A stretch of DNA of 64,000 bases, from contig NZ_JAQMWQ010000002.1 of NCBI RefSeq assembly GCF_030403775.1, forward strand, positions 310,001-374,000, given 5' to 3'. Each line of letters opens with the position of its first letter. Position 1 is the first letter of the stretch. Made by a program: the position numbers and the translations under genes. Source of the stretch: Paenibacillus sp. BSR1-1 (GTDB taxonomy: Bacteria > Bacillota > Bacilli > Bacillales > Cytobacillaceae). The notes under the pieces were generated by a model. The model had not been told where the DNA came from, did no database searches, and saw only the letters and a list, made by a program, of their open reading frames with translations. This document shows positions 34,871-44,127 of the stretch, in pieces.

Positions 34871-35981
34871 AAAAGACCCTTCACAAATGCGCCACGGCTA
34901 TACGACAGGAGCTTGTGCAACAGCGATGACAAAGGCAGCCTTGCAAGCGCTTGTCGTTGGAAAGGTACCAGATGAAGTCACGATTTATTTACCGGTTGGA
35001 CAATATGCAACATTTAAAGTCACCGCATTTGAAGTGTCAGATAGAAGGGTAATGTGTGAAACAATCAAAGATGCCGGTGACGATCCTGATGCTACACATC
35101 AAGCACGAATTCAGAGTACCGTCCGTTATTCAAAAGAAAAAGGCATTCATTTAGACGGCGGGGTTGGTGTAGGGCGAGTGACAAAAGCGGGACTGCCTGT
35201 ACCAGTTGGTCAAGCAGCAATAAACCCCGTACCACGAAAAATGATATATGGCGTTGTACAAGAAGCAATTGAAAAGTTTAACTTGGATTGCGGAATTGAA
35301 GTAATCATTTCTGTACCAGATGGTGAAGAAATTGCTGAAAAAACACTGAATGGGCGTTTAGGCATTATCGGCGGAATTTCGATATTAGGTACACGGGGAA
35401 CAGTGGTTCCATTTTCAAGTTCTGCTTATATGGCAAGTATCGTACAAGCGATTAATGTAGCAAAAGAATCAGGATGTGAGCATTTAGTCATTACAACGGG
35501 TGGACGCAGTGAAAAATATGCGATGAAGCAATATCCTCATTTACCAGAAGAAGCATTTATCGAAATGGGCGATTTTGTTGGTTTTACGTTAAAAAATATT
35601 GCCCGGAAGAAGATTCCGAGAGTCTCGTTAGTAGGGATGATGGGGAAGTTCTCTAAAGTTGCCCAAGGCGTTATGATGGTCCACTCAAAAAGTGCACCGA
35701 TTAGCTTTGAGTTTTTAGCAGGTATTGCCAATAAAGTAGGTGTTGATGTGGAGACGCAGCAAGAAATTTTACAGGCGAATACGGCTTCACAGGTTGGAGA
35801 CATGCTTCAGGGAAACGAGGCATTCTTTGCAGCACTATGCAAAAACTGCTGCTACTATGCACTGAATCATATGGATACTGACATGAAAGTATCGACAACC
35901 TTGTATGCCATGAATGGACACTGTTTAGGAAAGGCTGAGAATATTGACAAATTGGATGAAGATGATTGGTATAGGGGATAA
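34845..35981 (+). CDS. cbiD: Cobalt-precorrin-5B C1-methyltransferase
   Basis: A 378-residue CbiD protein that methylates C1 of the ring. The N-terminal [18 protein letters not shown] is the family hallmark; [27 protein letters not shown] and [20 protein letters not shown] follow. The frame is open from 34824. The ATG at 34845 is preferred, since the residues before MRHGYTTG are of usual length, though no clear ribosome binding site is seen; translation is probably coupled to cbiC, which it overlaps. Confidence 0.9.
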   Translation: MNEQKKRNKKDPSQMRHGYTTGACATAMTKAALQALVVGKVPDEVTIYLPVGQYATFKVTAFEVSDRRVMCETIKDAGDDPDATHQARIQSTVRYSKEKGIHLDGGVGVGRVTKAGLPVPVGQAAINPVPRKMIYGVVQEAIEKFNLDCGIEVIISVPDGEEIAEKTLNGRLGIIGGISILGTRGTVVPFSSSAYMASIVQAINVAKESGCEHLVITTGGRSEKYAMKQYPHLPEEAFIEMGDFVGFTLKNIARKKIPRVSLVGMMGKFSKVAQGVMMVHSKSAPISFEFLAGIANKVGVDVETQQEILQANTASQVGDMLQGNEAFFAALCKNCCYYALNHMDTDMKVSTTLYAMNGHCLGKAENIDKLDEDDWYRG

Positions 35982-37152
35982 TGGCGCGGAAGGTTTGCTC
36001 CCCCAATATGCTGAGTGGATCAATGAATGTGATGTGCTTGTAGGCGGGGAGCGTCATTTGCAATTTTTCCCGGAATTTAAACAAGAGAAAAAAGTAATCA
36101 AAGGCGGTCTGTCAGCGTTAACAGCTGAATTACAGCAAGAAACAAGAAATGTCGTTATTTTAGTATCCGGTGATCCACTGTTTTATGGACTTGGCAGTGT
36201 GCTTGCGAAAAAGCTCCCATTAGAGATTTATCCTTATACCAGCTCGGTACAGCTCGCTTTTTCTAAAATGCAGGAAAGCTGGCAGGATGCGTATATTGTC
36301 AGCTTGCACGGCCGTTCTATTAAAGGGTTTGCACAAAAAATTGATGGGCGTAAAAAGATTGCTATTTTAACAGATGAAACGAATTCTCCACAGGCGATTG
36401 CAACGTATTTAAAACGATTCGGTATGACAGAATATGAAGCCTTTGTTGCTGAAAATCTACAAGGTAAAAACGAGCGCTGCCGCTGCTTCACATTGGACGA
36501 AATGGAGCAAACCTCCTTTTTTCCATTGAATGTTGTGATTTTAAAACAGCGTGAGGTAGTGGAACGTTCTTCTCTTGGAATTCCGGATGATGCCTTTATT
36601 CAGCGAAAGCCAGATAAAGGATTGATTACTAAAAGAGAAATTCGGACGCTTTGTCTGCAAGAGTTAGGGATTAAGGAAAATAGCATTGTTTGGGATATTG
36701 GAACCTGCACAGGTTCAGTTGCAATAGAGGCAGCGAAAATGGCTCGGGAAGGTTCCGTGTATGCCATTGAAAAAAATGAGGGTGACCTTGAAAACTGCTT
36801 GGAAAATCAATTAAAACATCGTACAGATTTTGTTGCAGTGCTGGGGAAGGCACCAGACCGTCTGGATGAATTTCCAGATCCGCATGCGATTTTTATTGGC
36901 GGCAACGGTGGAAATATGGAGCATTTATTGCAAACATGTATTTCACGCTTAAAGCCAAATGGACGACTTGTTATGAATATTGTAACGATTGAAAATCTGG
37001 CAGAAGCGCTTCGGCATTTAAAAGCATTAGGCTGTGAAGTATCGATATTACAGGTACAAATTTCTAAAAGTAAGCCAATCTTAAATTTAACACGTTTGGA
37101 ACCGTTAAATCCAATCTATATAGTGACAGCAAAGAAAGGAAATGAATCATGA
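35956..37152 (+). CDS. cbiET: CbiET fusion: cobalt-precorrin-7 C5/C15-methyltransferase and decarboxylase
   Basis: A protein of about 398 residues joining CbiE and CbiT, the equivalent of CobL. Residues 1-200 ([34 protein letters not shown]) are the SAM tetrapyrrole methylase acting at C5. Residues of about 215-395 ([35 protein letters not shown]) are the class I methylase/decarboxylase acting at C15 and C12. ATGs at 35956 and 35962 are both possible, inside the end of cbiD. The 3' end overlaps cbiL (ATGA). Confidence 0.92.
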   Translation: MKMIGIGDNGAEGLLPQYAEWINECDVLVGGERHLQFFPEFKQEKKVIKGGLSALTAELQQETRNVVILVSGDPLFYGLGSVLAKKLPLEIYPYTSSVQLAFSKMQESWQDAYIVSLHGRSIKGFAQKIDGRKKIAILTDETNSPQAIATYLKRFGMTEYEAFVAENLQGKNERCRCFTLDEMEQTSFFPLNVVILKQREVVERSSLGIPDDAFIQRKPDKGLITKREIRTLCLQELGIKENSIVWDIGTCTGSVAIEAAKMAREGSVYAIEKNEGDLENCLENQLKHRTDFVAVLGKAPDRLDEFPDPHAIFIGGNGGNMEHLLQTCISRLKPNGRLVMNIVTIENLAEALRHLKALGCEVSILQVQISKSKPILNLTRLEPLNPIYIVTAKKGNES

Positions 37153-37853
37153 GAATTGGAACCTTATTTGGATTAGGTGTTGGGCCGGGAGATCCAGAAT
37201 TAATCACAGTAAAAGCATTTCGCAGATTGCAGGAAAGCCCGGTCATTGCTTACCCCAAAAAATTAAAGGGCAGTAAATCTTATGCCCATCGTATTGTTGA
37301 AGTGTATATTAACCCTGCAGAAAAAGAAATGCTTGGTTTAGTATTTCCCATGACAAAAGATGAAGATACACTGCGAACTGAGTGGACAAAATCTGTGGAA
37401 GCTATTTATAGCTATTTAGTTCAAGGAAAAGATGTAGCTTTTGTGACTGAAGGGGATCCGATGCTGTTTAGCACATTTATACATTTAATGAACTTAATGA
37501 AATCGATGTACCCTGTTGTTCCGATTGAAACGGTTGCCGGAATTTCATCGTTTAATGGTTCTGTTAATCGCTTAGGGATTGCATTGGCTGACGGTGATGA
37601 TCATGTCGCCATGATTCCTGCTACGGAGGATATGGAAGAAATGCGTCAAGTGATTGAAAACCACGATGCGATCGTCTTTATCAAAGTAGCAAAAGTTATA
37701 GACGGAATGCTCGATCTATTGGAGGAAATGAATTTATTAGAAAAAGCACATGTTGTTACAAAAGTTACATCTGATGAAGAGGTAATTTGGAAAATGAATG
37801 AACTACGGGGTGCAGAATTAAATTACTTGTCATGTATGGTGGTGCGCAAATAA
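37149..37853 (+). CDS. cbiL: Cobalt-factor II C20-methyltransferase
   Basis: A 234-residue SAM tetrapyrrole methylase. [23 protein letters not shown] is the family start, [16 protein letters not shown] the cofactor-binding turn and [25 protein letters not shown] the C20-specific segment. It adds the C20 methyl to cobalt-sirohydrochlorin. ATGA overlap with cbiET and a one-base overlap with cbiF. Confidence 0.92.
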   Translation: MRIGTLFGLGVGPGDPELITVKAFRRLQESPVIAYPKKLKGSKSYAHRIVEVYINPAEKEMLGLVFPMTKDEDTLRTEWTKSVEAIYSYLVQGKDVAFVTEGDPMLFSTFIHLMNLMKSMYPVVPIETVAGISSFNGSVNRLGIALADGDDHVAMIPATEDMEEMRQVIENHDAIVFIKVAKVIDGMLDLLEEMNLLEKAHVVTKVTSDEEVIWKMNELRGAELNYLSCMVVRK

Positions 37854-38632
37854 TGAAAAAAATTTGGATTATCGGAGCAGGTCCGGGCGATCCGGATTTA
37901 ATCACGGTGAAAGGTTTAAAGTTATTAAAAGAAGCGGATGTTGTGATGTATACTGATTCACTTGTAAGCGAAACATTGGTAGCGGAAGCGAAGGAGTCGG
38001 CAGAAATTATCCGCACAGCAGGGATGCATCTTCAGGAAATGGTGGATTGTATTGTCGAACGTGTCAATGCAGGCAAAAAGGTTGTACGTTTACATACAGG
38101 CGACCCGGCGATGTACGGGGCAACCATGGAGCAAGTAGCACTGCTGAAGACGCATGATATTAGCTATGAAGTTGTTCCAGGTGTAAGTTCTGTTTTTGCA
38201 TCAGCAGCAGCCGTTGGTGCCGAGTTGACGATTCCAGATTTAACTCAAACGCTAATATTAACCCGGGCTGAAGGGCGTACACCTGTGCCAGAGCGTGAAA
38301 AATTACAGGCACTTGCAAGCCATCACTGTACGATTGCCATGTTTTTAAGTGCAACATTAACCAAGAAAATTACCAAAGAATTGCAGGCAGCAGGCTGGGC
38401 AGACGATACTCCAGTTGCGGTTGTACAGCGTGCTTCGTGGCCTGACCAAAAAATCGTTCGCACAACACTAGCTGAATTAGATGAAGCAATGCGTGTCAAT
38501 GGCATTCGCAAGCATGCGATGATTCTAGCAGGCTGGGCATTAGACCCGCATATCCATGAAAAAAATTATCGTTCGAAGCTTTATGACAAAACCTTTACTC
38601 ACGGCTTCCGCAAAGGTGTGAAGGGCGAATGA
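37853..38632 (+). CDS. cbiF: Cobalt-precorrin-4 C11-methyltransferase
   Basis: A 259-residue SAM tetrapyrrole methylase: IWIIGAGPGDPDLITVKGLKLL, LHTGDPAMYGATMEQ, VVPGVSSVFASAAAVGAELTIPD, SQTLILTR-like LTQTLILTRAEGRTPVPE. The last is characteristic of CbiF/CobM. The ATG shares its A with the cbiL stop TAATG; GGTGG lies upstream. Methylates C11. Confidence 0.93.
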   Translation: MKKIWIIGAGPGDPDLITVKGLKLLKEADVVMYTDSLVSETLVAEAKESAEIIRTAGMHLQEMVDCIVERVNAGKKVVRLHTGDPAMYGATMEQVALLKTHDISYEVVPGVSSVFASAAAVGAELTIPDLTQTLILTRAEGRTPVPEREKLQALASHHCTIAMFLSATLTKKITKELQAAGWADDTPVAVVQRASWPDQKIVRTTLAELDEAMRVNGIRKHAMILAGWALDPHIHEKNYRSKLYDKTFTHGFRKGVKGE

Positions 38633-39765
38633 TTAGTTTACGTGAAGGGGAAATTCCTGTAATCGAAAAGCGCAAACCATATGCCCTTGTTGCCATAACG
38701 AAACATGGGGTGGCACATGCAAGAAGCTACACGGAAAAATTCCCATATGCGGATCTTTATTATATGAAGAAATTCGAACAGGGGGACGAAGAGGCGCGCC
38801 AAATTCAGTTATTTGATGGTACGGTTCGCCTATTATTGCCCGCTTTGTTCCAGCAGTATAAAGGAATCATTTGCATCATTTCCCTCGGTGCTGTTGTTCG
38901 CATGATTGCTCCGCTTTTGATTGATAAAAAGAAAGATCCTGCAGTGTTAGTTGTGGATGATAAAGGCCAGTATGTCGTCAGCGTTTTATCAGGTCATATT
39001 GGAGGTGCCAATGCCTTAACCCATGAGTTTGCCAATGCGATTGGTGCTTCACCCGTTGTTACCACTGCGTCTGATGTTCAAAAAACGATTCCCGTGGATT
39101 TATTTGGCGCCCAATTTGGGTGGATGTGGGAAAGTGAAGAAAAATTAACACCTGTTAGTGCATCGGTTGTCAATGAAGAGCATGTTGCCATCGTGCAGGA
39201 AACGGGTGAAAAAAATTGGTGGATGTACGAACGCCCAATGCCTGACAATTTGAAAATATATCCAACAATAGATGAGGCGATCATGGCAAAGCCGCAGGCG
39301 GCACTGCTTATTACTGATCGGTTAATTGAGTCACATGAAGAGGTACTGCTTGAGAACGGAGTTATGTATCGTCCAAAATCAATTGTACTTGGTATTGGCT
39401 GTAATCGTGGTACGGCATTGGCAGAAATTGAACAAGTCATAGATGAAACATTAGCTGAGCTGTGTTTAAGTAAAAAAAGTGTCAAAGCAGTTGCGACCAT
39501 CGACTTAAAGAAAAACGAAATAGGACTGCTTGAATTAACGGCTAAACACAATTGGTCGTTTGTAACTTACACACCTGACCAGCTAAATGAAATACCTATG
39601 CAAAACCCATCGGAAACAGTCTTTAAATATACCGGTGCATATGGGGTCAGTGAACCTGCTGCATTGCGCTATGCGAATGCGAAAGAGTTACTGCTGGAGA
39701 AAAAGAAAAGCGGAAATGTGACTTTATCCATTGCACGTGTCAATTTTGAGGAGGAAGTACGATGA
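38629..39765 (+). CDS. cbiG: Cobalt-precorrin-5A hydrolase
   Basis: A 378-residue CbiG protein that opens the delta-lactone and releases the C20 fragment as acetaldehyde. The N-terminal domain has GIICIISLGAVVRMIAPLLIDKK and VVSVLSGHIGGANALTHEFA; the C-terminal domain (CobE-like) has VLGIGCNRGTALAEIEQVI and GAYGVSEPAAL. The ATGA overlap with cbiF couples translation. Confidence 0.92.
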   Translation: MISLREGEIPVIEKRKPYALVAITKHGVAHARSYTEKFPYADLYYMKKFEQGDEEARQIQLFDGTVRLLLPALFQQYKGIICIISLGAVVRMIAPLLIDKKKDPAVLVVDDKGQYVVSVLSGHIGGANALTHEFANAIGASPVVTTASDVQKTIPVDLFGAQFGWMWESEEKLTPVSASVVNEEHVAIVQETGEKNWWMYERPMPDNLKIYPTIDEAIMAKPQAALLITDRLIESHEEVLLENGVMYRPKSIVLGIGCNRGTALAEIEQVIDETLAELCLSKKSVKAVATIDLKKNEIGLLELTAKHNWSFVTYTPDQLNEIPMQNPSETVFKYTGAYGVSEPAALRYANAKELLLEKKKSGNVTLSIARVNFEEEVR

Positions 39766-41120
39766 ATCGATTTGTTCTAGCCGGCACAGGAAGCGGTGTT
39801 GGGAAAACAACATTTACAATCGGCATCATGCGTGCCCTTATGAAGCGTGGATTAACAGTCCAGGGTTTTAAATGCGGTCCAGACTATATTGACCCAACTT
39901 ATCATACAGCAGTCACAAAACGTCCTTCTCGTAATATTGATAGTTTCATGATGTCCCATGATACAGTCCGTGCAATTGTCGCAAGAGCTAGCCAAGATGC
40001 AGATGCAGCTATTATTGAAGGAGTGATGGGCTTTTATGATGGCAAATCCCCATTATCAAATGAAGGATCTGCTGCTCATATTAGTGAGATTACACAAAGT
40101 CCCGTCATTTTAATTGTCAATGCAGCTAGTATGGCGAGAAGTGCAGCTGCGATTGTCAAAGGATTTCAAATGTTAGATAAAGGCTCCAATATTGTTGGTG
40201 TTATTGCAAATCAATTAGGAAGTAAAAGCCATTTTGAAATTGTCAAAGCAGCGATTGAACAAGAATGTGGAATTCCCGTCATTGGTTATTTGCTAAAAGG
40301 AGCAGTACCAATGATGCCAAGCCGTCACCTTGGTTTAGTGCCAGCCATAGAACGTGGTGATTTAGATTCATATTTTGATAGTCTCGCAGAAGCAATCCAT
40401 GAAACTGTGGATATTGAACAACTGCTGGAAATTACAAAAACACAATCATTAGACATTTCTAAATCTATCTTTGATGCACAGCCGCAAAGACAAGAAGTAC
40501 ATATTGCAGTTGCCAAAGATGCCGCCTTTAACTTTTATTATGAAGAAAATCTAGAATTACTGCGTACATATGGTGCCACATTGCATTACTTCTCTCCTTT
40601 ACAAAATGAGGAAGTTCCAGAAAATGTACAGGGGCTTTATATCGGCGGAGGTTTCCCGGAAGAGTTTGCTGAAGTATTGGCGAAAAATGAGGAAACGAAG
40701 CAATCAATTAGAATCACGCTTGAGCGGGGGGTGCCAACATTAGCGGAATGCGGCGGTTTTATGTATTTAACAGAGGAAATTGTGAATCGTCAAGGACAGG
40801 CATTCCCAATGCTCGGGATCATTCCAGGACGTGTGCGGATGCAAGATAAATTAGCGGCACTTGGATACCGGGAAATTACAGGTGTTCCAGGCAACTTTCT
40901 AATTAATGAAGAGGAGCAGGCAAAAGGGCATGAGTTCCATTACTCAACGTATGAGGGGGAGCATGCAACACCAGCTTATTTTAGTAAAGGCCGTTTTCGC
41001 GCTCAGCAGGAAGGTTACCTACATAAAAATATTGTAGCTGGTTATACACACTTTCATTTTGCTTCGAATCCACAACTTGTGAAAAATTGGCTGGCAGCAT
41101 GTTTGGAGGATAAACAATGA
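39762..41120 (+). CDS. cbiA: Cobyrinate a,c-diamide synthase
   Basis: A 452-residue ATP- and glutamine-dependent amidase acting on the a and c acetates of the ring. N-terminal synthetase domain: LAGTGSGVGKTTFTIGIM (P-loop-like), FKCGPDYIDPTYH. C-terminal class I glutamine amidotransferase domain: GLYIGGGFPEEFAE, then LAECGGFMYL with the nucleophile Cys, and His in GYTHFHF. GAGGAGG precedes the ATG within cbiG. Confidence 0.93.
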   Translation: MNRFVLAGTGSGVGKTTFTIGIMRALMKRGLTVQGFKCGPDYIDPTYHTAVTKRPSRNIDSFMMSHDTVRAIVARASQDADAAIIEGVMGFYDGKSPLSNEGSAAHISEITQSPVILIVNAASMARSAAAIVKGFQMLDKGSNIVGVIANQLGSKSHFEIVKAAIEQECGIPVIGYLLKGAVPMMPSRHLGLVPAIERGDLDSYFDSLAEAIHETVDIEQLLEITKTQSLDISKSIFDAQPQRQEVHIAVAKDAAFNFYYEENLELLRTYGATLHYFSPLQNEEVPENVQGLYIGGGFPEEFAEVLAKNEETKQSIRITLERGVPTLAECGGFMYLTEEIVNRQGQAFPMLGIIPGRVRMQDKLAALGYREITGVPGNFLINEEEQAKGHEFHYSTYEGEHATPAYFSKGRFRAQQEGYLHKNIVAGYTHFHFASNPQLVKNWLAACLEDKQ

Positions 41121-41746
41121 ATTATTTCCCACTATTAATGAATATTGACTATAAAAAGGTTGTTATTGTTGGGGGCGGACATGTAGCTCGTCAAAAAGTA
41201 GAAGCACTGCTGCCAACAAAGGCACTAGTGACAGTGATAAGCCCGGCTGTAACCGAAAAATTACAGCACTACATCAATGAAGGGTTTGTGACATGGAAAG
41301 AAAAAGAATTTGTACCTGCAGATTTAGATGATGCAGCACTTATTTTCGCCGTTACAAATGTCGAAGAGGTAAATAATGCAGTGGAAGAAGCAGCACAGCA
41401 TTGGCAATTACTCAGCCGTGCGGATGCAAAAGGACGTGTTGATTTCATCAATCCAGCAGTCGTTCGCCGTGGTGATTTCGTATTGACGGTTTCGACGTCT
41501 GGAGCAAGTCCAGGTCTGACACGCCAAGTAAAGACGGATTTAGAAGAGCAATTTGGAGTACATTACGCGCATTATGTTTCATTTTTAAAAGAAGCACGCC
41601 AGCGAGTTTTACAAGAGTTTACGGGCGATGCGAAAAAACAGCTATTAGCAGAGCTCCTGGATCCACATTTATTACAATGGATGGAGCAAGGTGAAAACCA
41701 AAAATGTGAAGCGTGGCTACAGCAGCGTATAGGAGAAAATCGGTGA
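41117..41746 (+). CDS. Precorrin-2 dehydrogenase (SirC / CysG N-terminal-like)
   Basis: A 209-residue NAD-dependent dehydrogenase converting precorrin-2 to sirohydrochlorin. The Rossmann motif is KVVIVGGGHVARQKVEALL; TVSTSGASPGLTRQVKTDLEEQFG is the family-specific central segment. No methylase half is attached, so the separate SUMT at 46703 supplies precorrin-2. It overlaps cbiA (ATGA). Immediately downstream lies a decayed adenosyltransferase tail. Confidence 0.9.
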   Translation: MNYFPLLMNIDYKKVVIVGGGHVARQKVEALLPTKALVTVISPAVTEKLQHYINEGFVTWKEKEFVPADLDDAALIFAVTNVEEVNNAVEEAAQHWQLLSRADAKGRVDFINPAVVRRGDFVLTVSTSGASPGLTRQVKTDLEEQFGVHYAHYVSFLKEARQRVLQEFTGDAKKQLLAELLDPHLLQWMEQGENQKCEAWLQQRIGENR

Positions 41747-41834
41747 GGATGCTGATTTAGTGTCAACGATTGATGCCACAAAACATTATTATGCTGATCA
41801 GGATGTCAAAGCGATGAAGGGGCTTGAGTTTTAA
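41745..41834 (+). pseudogene. C-terminal relic of a cob(I)alamin adenosyltransferase (BtuR/CobO type)
   Basis: Thirty codons reading EDADLVSTIDATKHYYADQD, then VKAMKGLEF and stop, align with the tail of the intact cobO at 48075 (CADLVTEMRPVKHYYNEGIP, AVKGIEF). The rest of the gene is gone. The next 95 bases include an unidentified frame, MFKSQTGTQFTREGLSIYVV..., at about 41849-41932 that may be another relic. Confidence 0.8.
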
Positions 41835-41928
41835 GCACCCAGGACGCCATGTTTAAATCACAAACTGGCACCCAATTCACCAGAGAAGGATTGTCCATTT
41901 ATGTTGTCGAGATTGAGGAGAAAATTAA

Positions 41929-42768
41929 ATGATAAAATGTTCCCCTTTACAATTTGATTTTGAAAAGCTGTGGAAAGAAGGCATGTTAGACTGGCATGGC
42001 AAGATGCCAGAAAGAATGATCGATGATGTGCTGGAAGAAGCATATTGGGCTCAGTCCTTGAAGAAAAAAACATACAAGCAAACAGATAACTATGCAAAAA
42101 AAATTTACGAAAAAATGAAACTACATATCCCTCAAAATTCAACTTGTATTGAAATTGGGCCGGGATGGGGCAACTATTCCTTCCAACTCCATCAAGATGT
42201 CAAAAGTTTAACTTTAGTGGATGGTTCTGAAAGTGTGCTTGCTTATTTAAAACAATACTTTGAAAACGATACAAATGTTCAGTTCGTTCATAGTAAATGG
42301 GAAGAAGCGCAAATTGAGCAGCATGATTTTGTTATTGGGGTGAACTGCTTTTATCGTATGTATGAAATGAATGCGGCGTTGAAAAAAATGAACAGTCTTG
42401 CCAAAAAGCGCGCCATCATTGGTTTAACAACAGGACCTATTCAACCGCATTACGTTATTTTAGATGAGCAGTTTGGCTATGACATTAAACATCCTCGCCG
42501 TGATTATATTACCATCGTCAATATGCTGTATCAGTTAGGGATTTATGCAAATTGTGAAATGCTTAAGCTGGAGCGTGAGTATCGTTATGATACATTGCAG
42601 CAATTATATGAAGCACAGAGCAAAAAAATCTTATCACCTCGGTTTGATATGGCACATGTGAAAGCATCACTCGCACGCTTTATAGCAATGGAGGATGGCA
42701 AGTATGTATACCGTTACCCATTCTATGCTGCGATCATTAGTTGGGAGCCTGTGAAGTTACATGACTAA
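41929..42768 (+). CDS. Class I SAM-dependent methyltransferase of unknown role in the B12 operon
   Basis: A 279-residue Rossmann methyltransferase. CIEIGPGWGNYSFQLHQDVKSLTLVDGSE is the SAM-binding motif I region, and FVIGVNCFYRMYEM the post-motif strand. It is not one of the known corrin methylases, which here are all present separately. Its place between the SirC-like gene and cbiX suggests a role in B12 formation or corrinoid handling. Bacillus megaterium has an unassigned operon gene cbiY at a comparable place; whether this is its equivalent is not certain. Confidence 0.8.
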   Translation: MIKCSPLQFDFEKLWKEGMLDWHGKMPERMIDDVLEEAYWAQSLKKKTYKQTDNYAKKIYEKMKLHIPQNSTCIEIGPGWGNYSFQLHQDVKSLTLVDGSESVLAYLKQYFENDTNVQFVHSKWEEAQIEQHDFVIGVNCFYRMYEMNAALKKMNSLAKKRAIIGLTTGPIQPHYVILDEQFGYDIKHPRRDYITIVNMLYQLGIYANCEMLKLEREYRYDTLQQLYEAQSKKILSPRFDMAHVKASLARFIAMEDGKYVYRYPFYAAIISWEPVKLHD

Positions 42769-42870
42769 GTTTCGTTTTGACATTACTAAAAAGGGCTTTA
42801 ATCGGGGGCACTGTTGATAATACAAATAGACATAGTGGTTACAAGATGATGGGAGAGGGGAGGTCGCTTT

Positions 42871-44076
42871 ATGACAACATGGAATTTAACGCAAATGCAG
42901 CGTCATTTACTCATTTGCAATGGGGCAACTTGTATGGGAGCAGGAGCTGAGGAGGTCACGCAGCAAATTCGAGACGAAATCCGAAAAAACCGATTAGATG
43001 AGCATATTCATACATCGCGTACAAGATGTAACGGCCGGTGTAAAGATAAATGCGTCGTAATTGATTACCCAAAAGGGACATGGTATTCGGTTCAACATGA
43101 AGAAACTGCACGTGATATTGTTCATGATGAAGTTAAAGAAGATGCGATCATTTATTCAATGGAGCACGGTGTGCGGAAACGCAGTGAAGATCGCATAAAA
43201 GGAATTGAAAAATACAAGAAAGGTAATGGACCGATGAAAAAAGCTGTATTATTTGTTGGACATGGCAGCAGGCGAGAGACAGGGAATATAGAAGTTCGTG
43301 AATTTGTCGGGCAAATGAAAGAATACATTGATCCAGCCCTTTTAGTAGAAACATGTTTTTTAGAATTTGCATCACCAAATATTGAGGATGGGATCCAGTT
43401 GTGTGTTGAAAAAGGTGCAGATGAAATCCATGTAATTCCCATCATTTTATTACATGCAGGACACTCAAAACTGCACATTCCTGCAGAGATTGAACATGCT
43501 AAAGAGCATTTCCCAGATGTTCGATTTACTTATGGCCAAACGATAGGTGTTCATGAGGAAGTTTTTGAAATTTTAAAAACAAGACTTGCAGAAGCAGGTT
43601 TTGATGTAGATCAAAAACATGAGGAAACGGCTATTTTATTAATTGGACGTGGCGGCAGCGATCCATATGCTAATGGTGATTTTTATAAAATCAGCAGATT
43701 ATTGTGGGAGAAATTAAATGTACCTATCGTTGAAAGTGCCTTTATGGGGGTAACGACGCCAACTGTGCAGGATGGGATGGAACGCTGTATAAAATTAGGC
43801 GCAAAAAAAATTATCATGCTCCCGTATTTTTTATTTACGGGAATTTTAATGGAAAGAATGAATAAAATGGCCGACCAGTTTAAAGAGACTTATCCGCATG
43901 TAACAATTGATATAGCTCAGTATTTTGGCTATCATCCAAAGTTAAGAACAGTACTGTTAGAACGTATGAATCAGGCCATAAACGGTACATCCACTGGAAT
44001 GCAAGATTTAGAAAATTTCCGTAAATATGCGGAAGAACATGGGTATGAACATCATCATCACCATCACCATAATTAG
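42871..44076 (+). CDS. cbiX: CbiW-like 2Fe-2S domain fused to sirohydrochlorin cobaltochelatase CbiX, with poly-His tail
   Basis: A 401-residue protein. Residues 1-90 are a thioredoxin-like 2Fe-2S ferredoxin domain with Cys16, 21, 53, 57 and 61 (CNGATC and RCNGRCKDKC). Residues 122-370 are CbiX, which inserts cobalt into sirohydrochlorin; the catalytic His is His131 in FVGHGSRRET, and the second half repeats the fold (ILLIGRGGSDP). The tail EHHHHHHHN ends the protein and should bind metal. A Met at residue 122 (ATG at 43234) with AAAGG ten bases upstream could give a separate CbiX by internal initiation. AGGGGAGG precedes the first start region. Confidence 0.88.
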   Translation: MTTWNLTQMQRHLLICNGATCMGAGAEEVTQQIRDEIRKNRLDEHIHTSRTRCNGRCKDKCVVIDYPKGTWYSVQHEETARDIVHDEVKEDAIIYSMEHGVRKRSEDRIKGIEKYKKGNGPMKKAVLFVGHGSRRETGNIEVREFVGQMKEYIDPALLVETCFLEFASPNIEDGIQLCVEKGADEIHVIPIILLHAGHSKLHIPAEIEHAKEHFPDVRFTYGQTIGVHEEVFEILKTRLAEAGFDVDQKHEETAILLIGRGGSDPYANGDFYKISRLLWEKLNVPIVESAFMGVTTPTVQDGMERCIKLGAKKIIMLPYFLFTGILMERMNKMADQFKETYPHVTIDIAQYFGYHPKLRTVLLERMNQAINGTSTGMQDLENFRKYAEEHGYEHHHHHHHN

Positions 44077-44127
44077 AGAATAGACTGGTCGAAAATTAAA
44101 TCAAGAAATGTAAGGAGTTCAAAGAAA

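Noticed and set aside
35701..36084. A 127-codon minus-strand frame across the cbiD/cbiET junction
   Set aside because: Antisense to two clear genes that overlap; a shadow frame only.
44050..44076. Seven consecutive His codons that resemble an engineered affinity tag
   Set aside because: They are mixed CAT/CAC codons at the natural end of cbiX, and His-rich tails are known in CbiX proteins, so vector contamination is unlikely.
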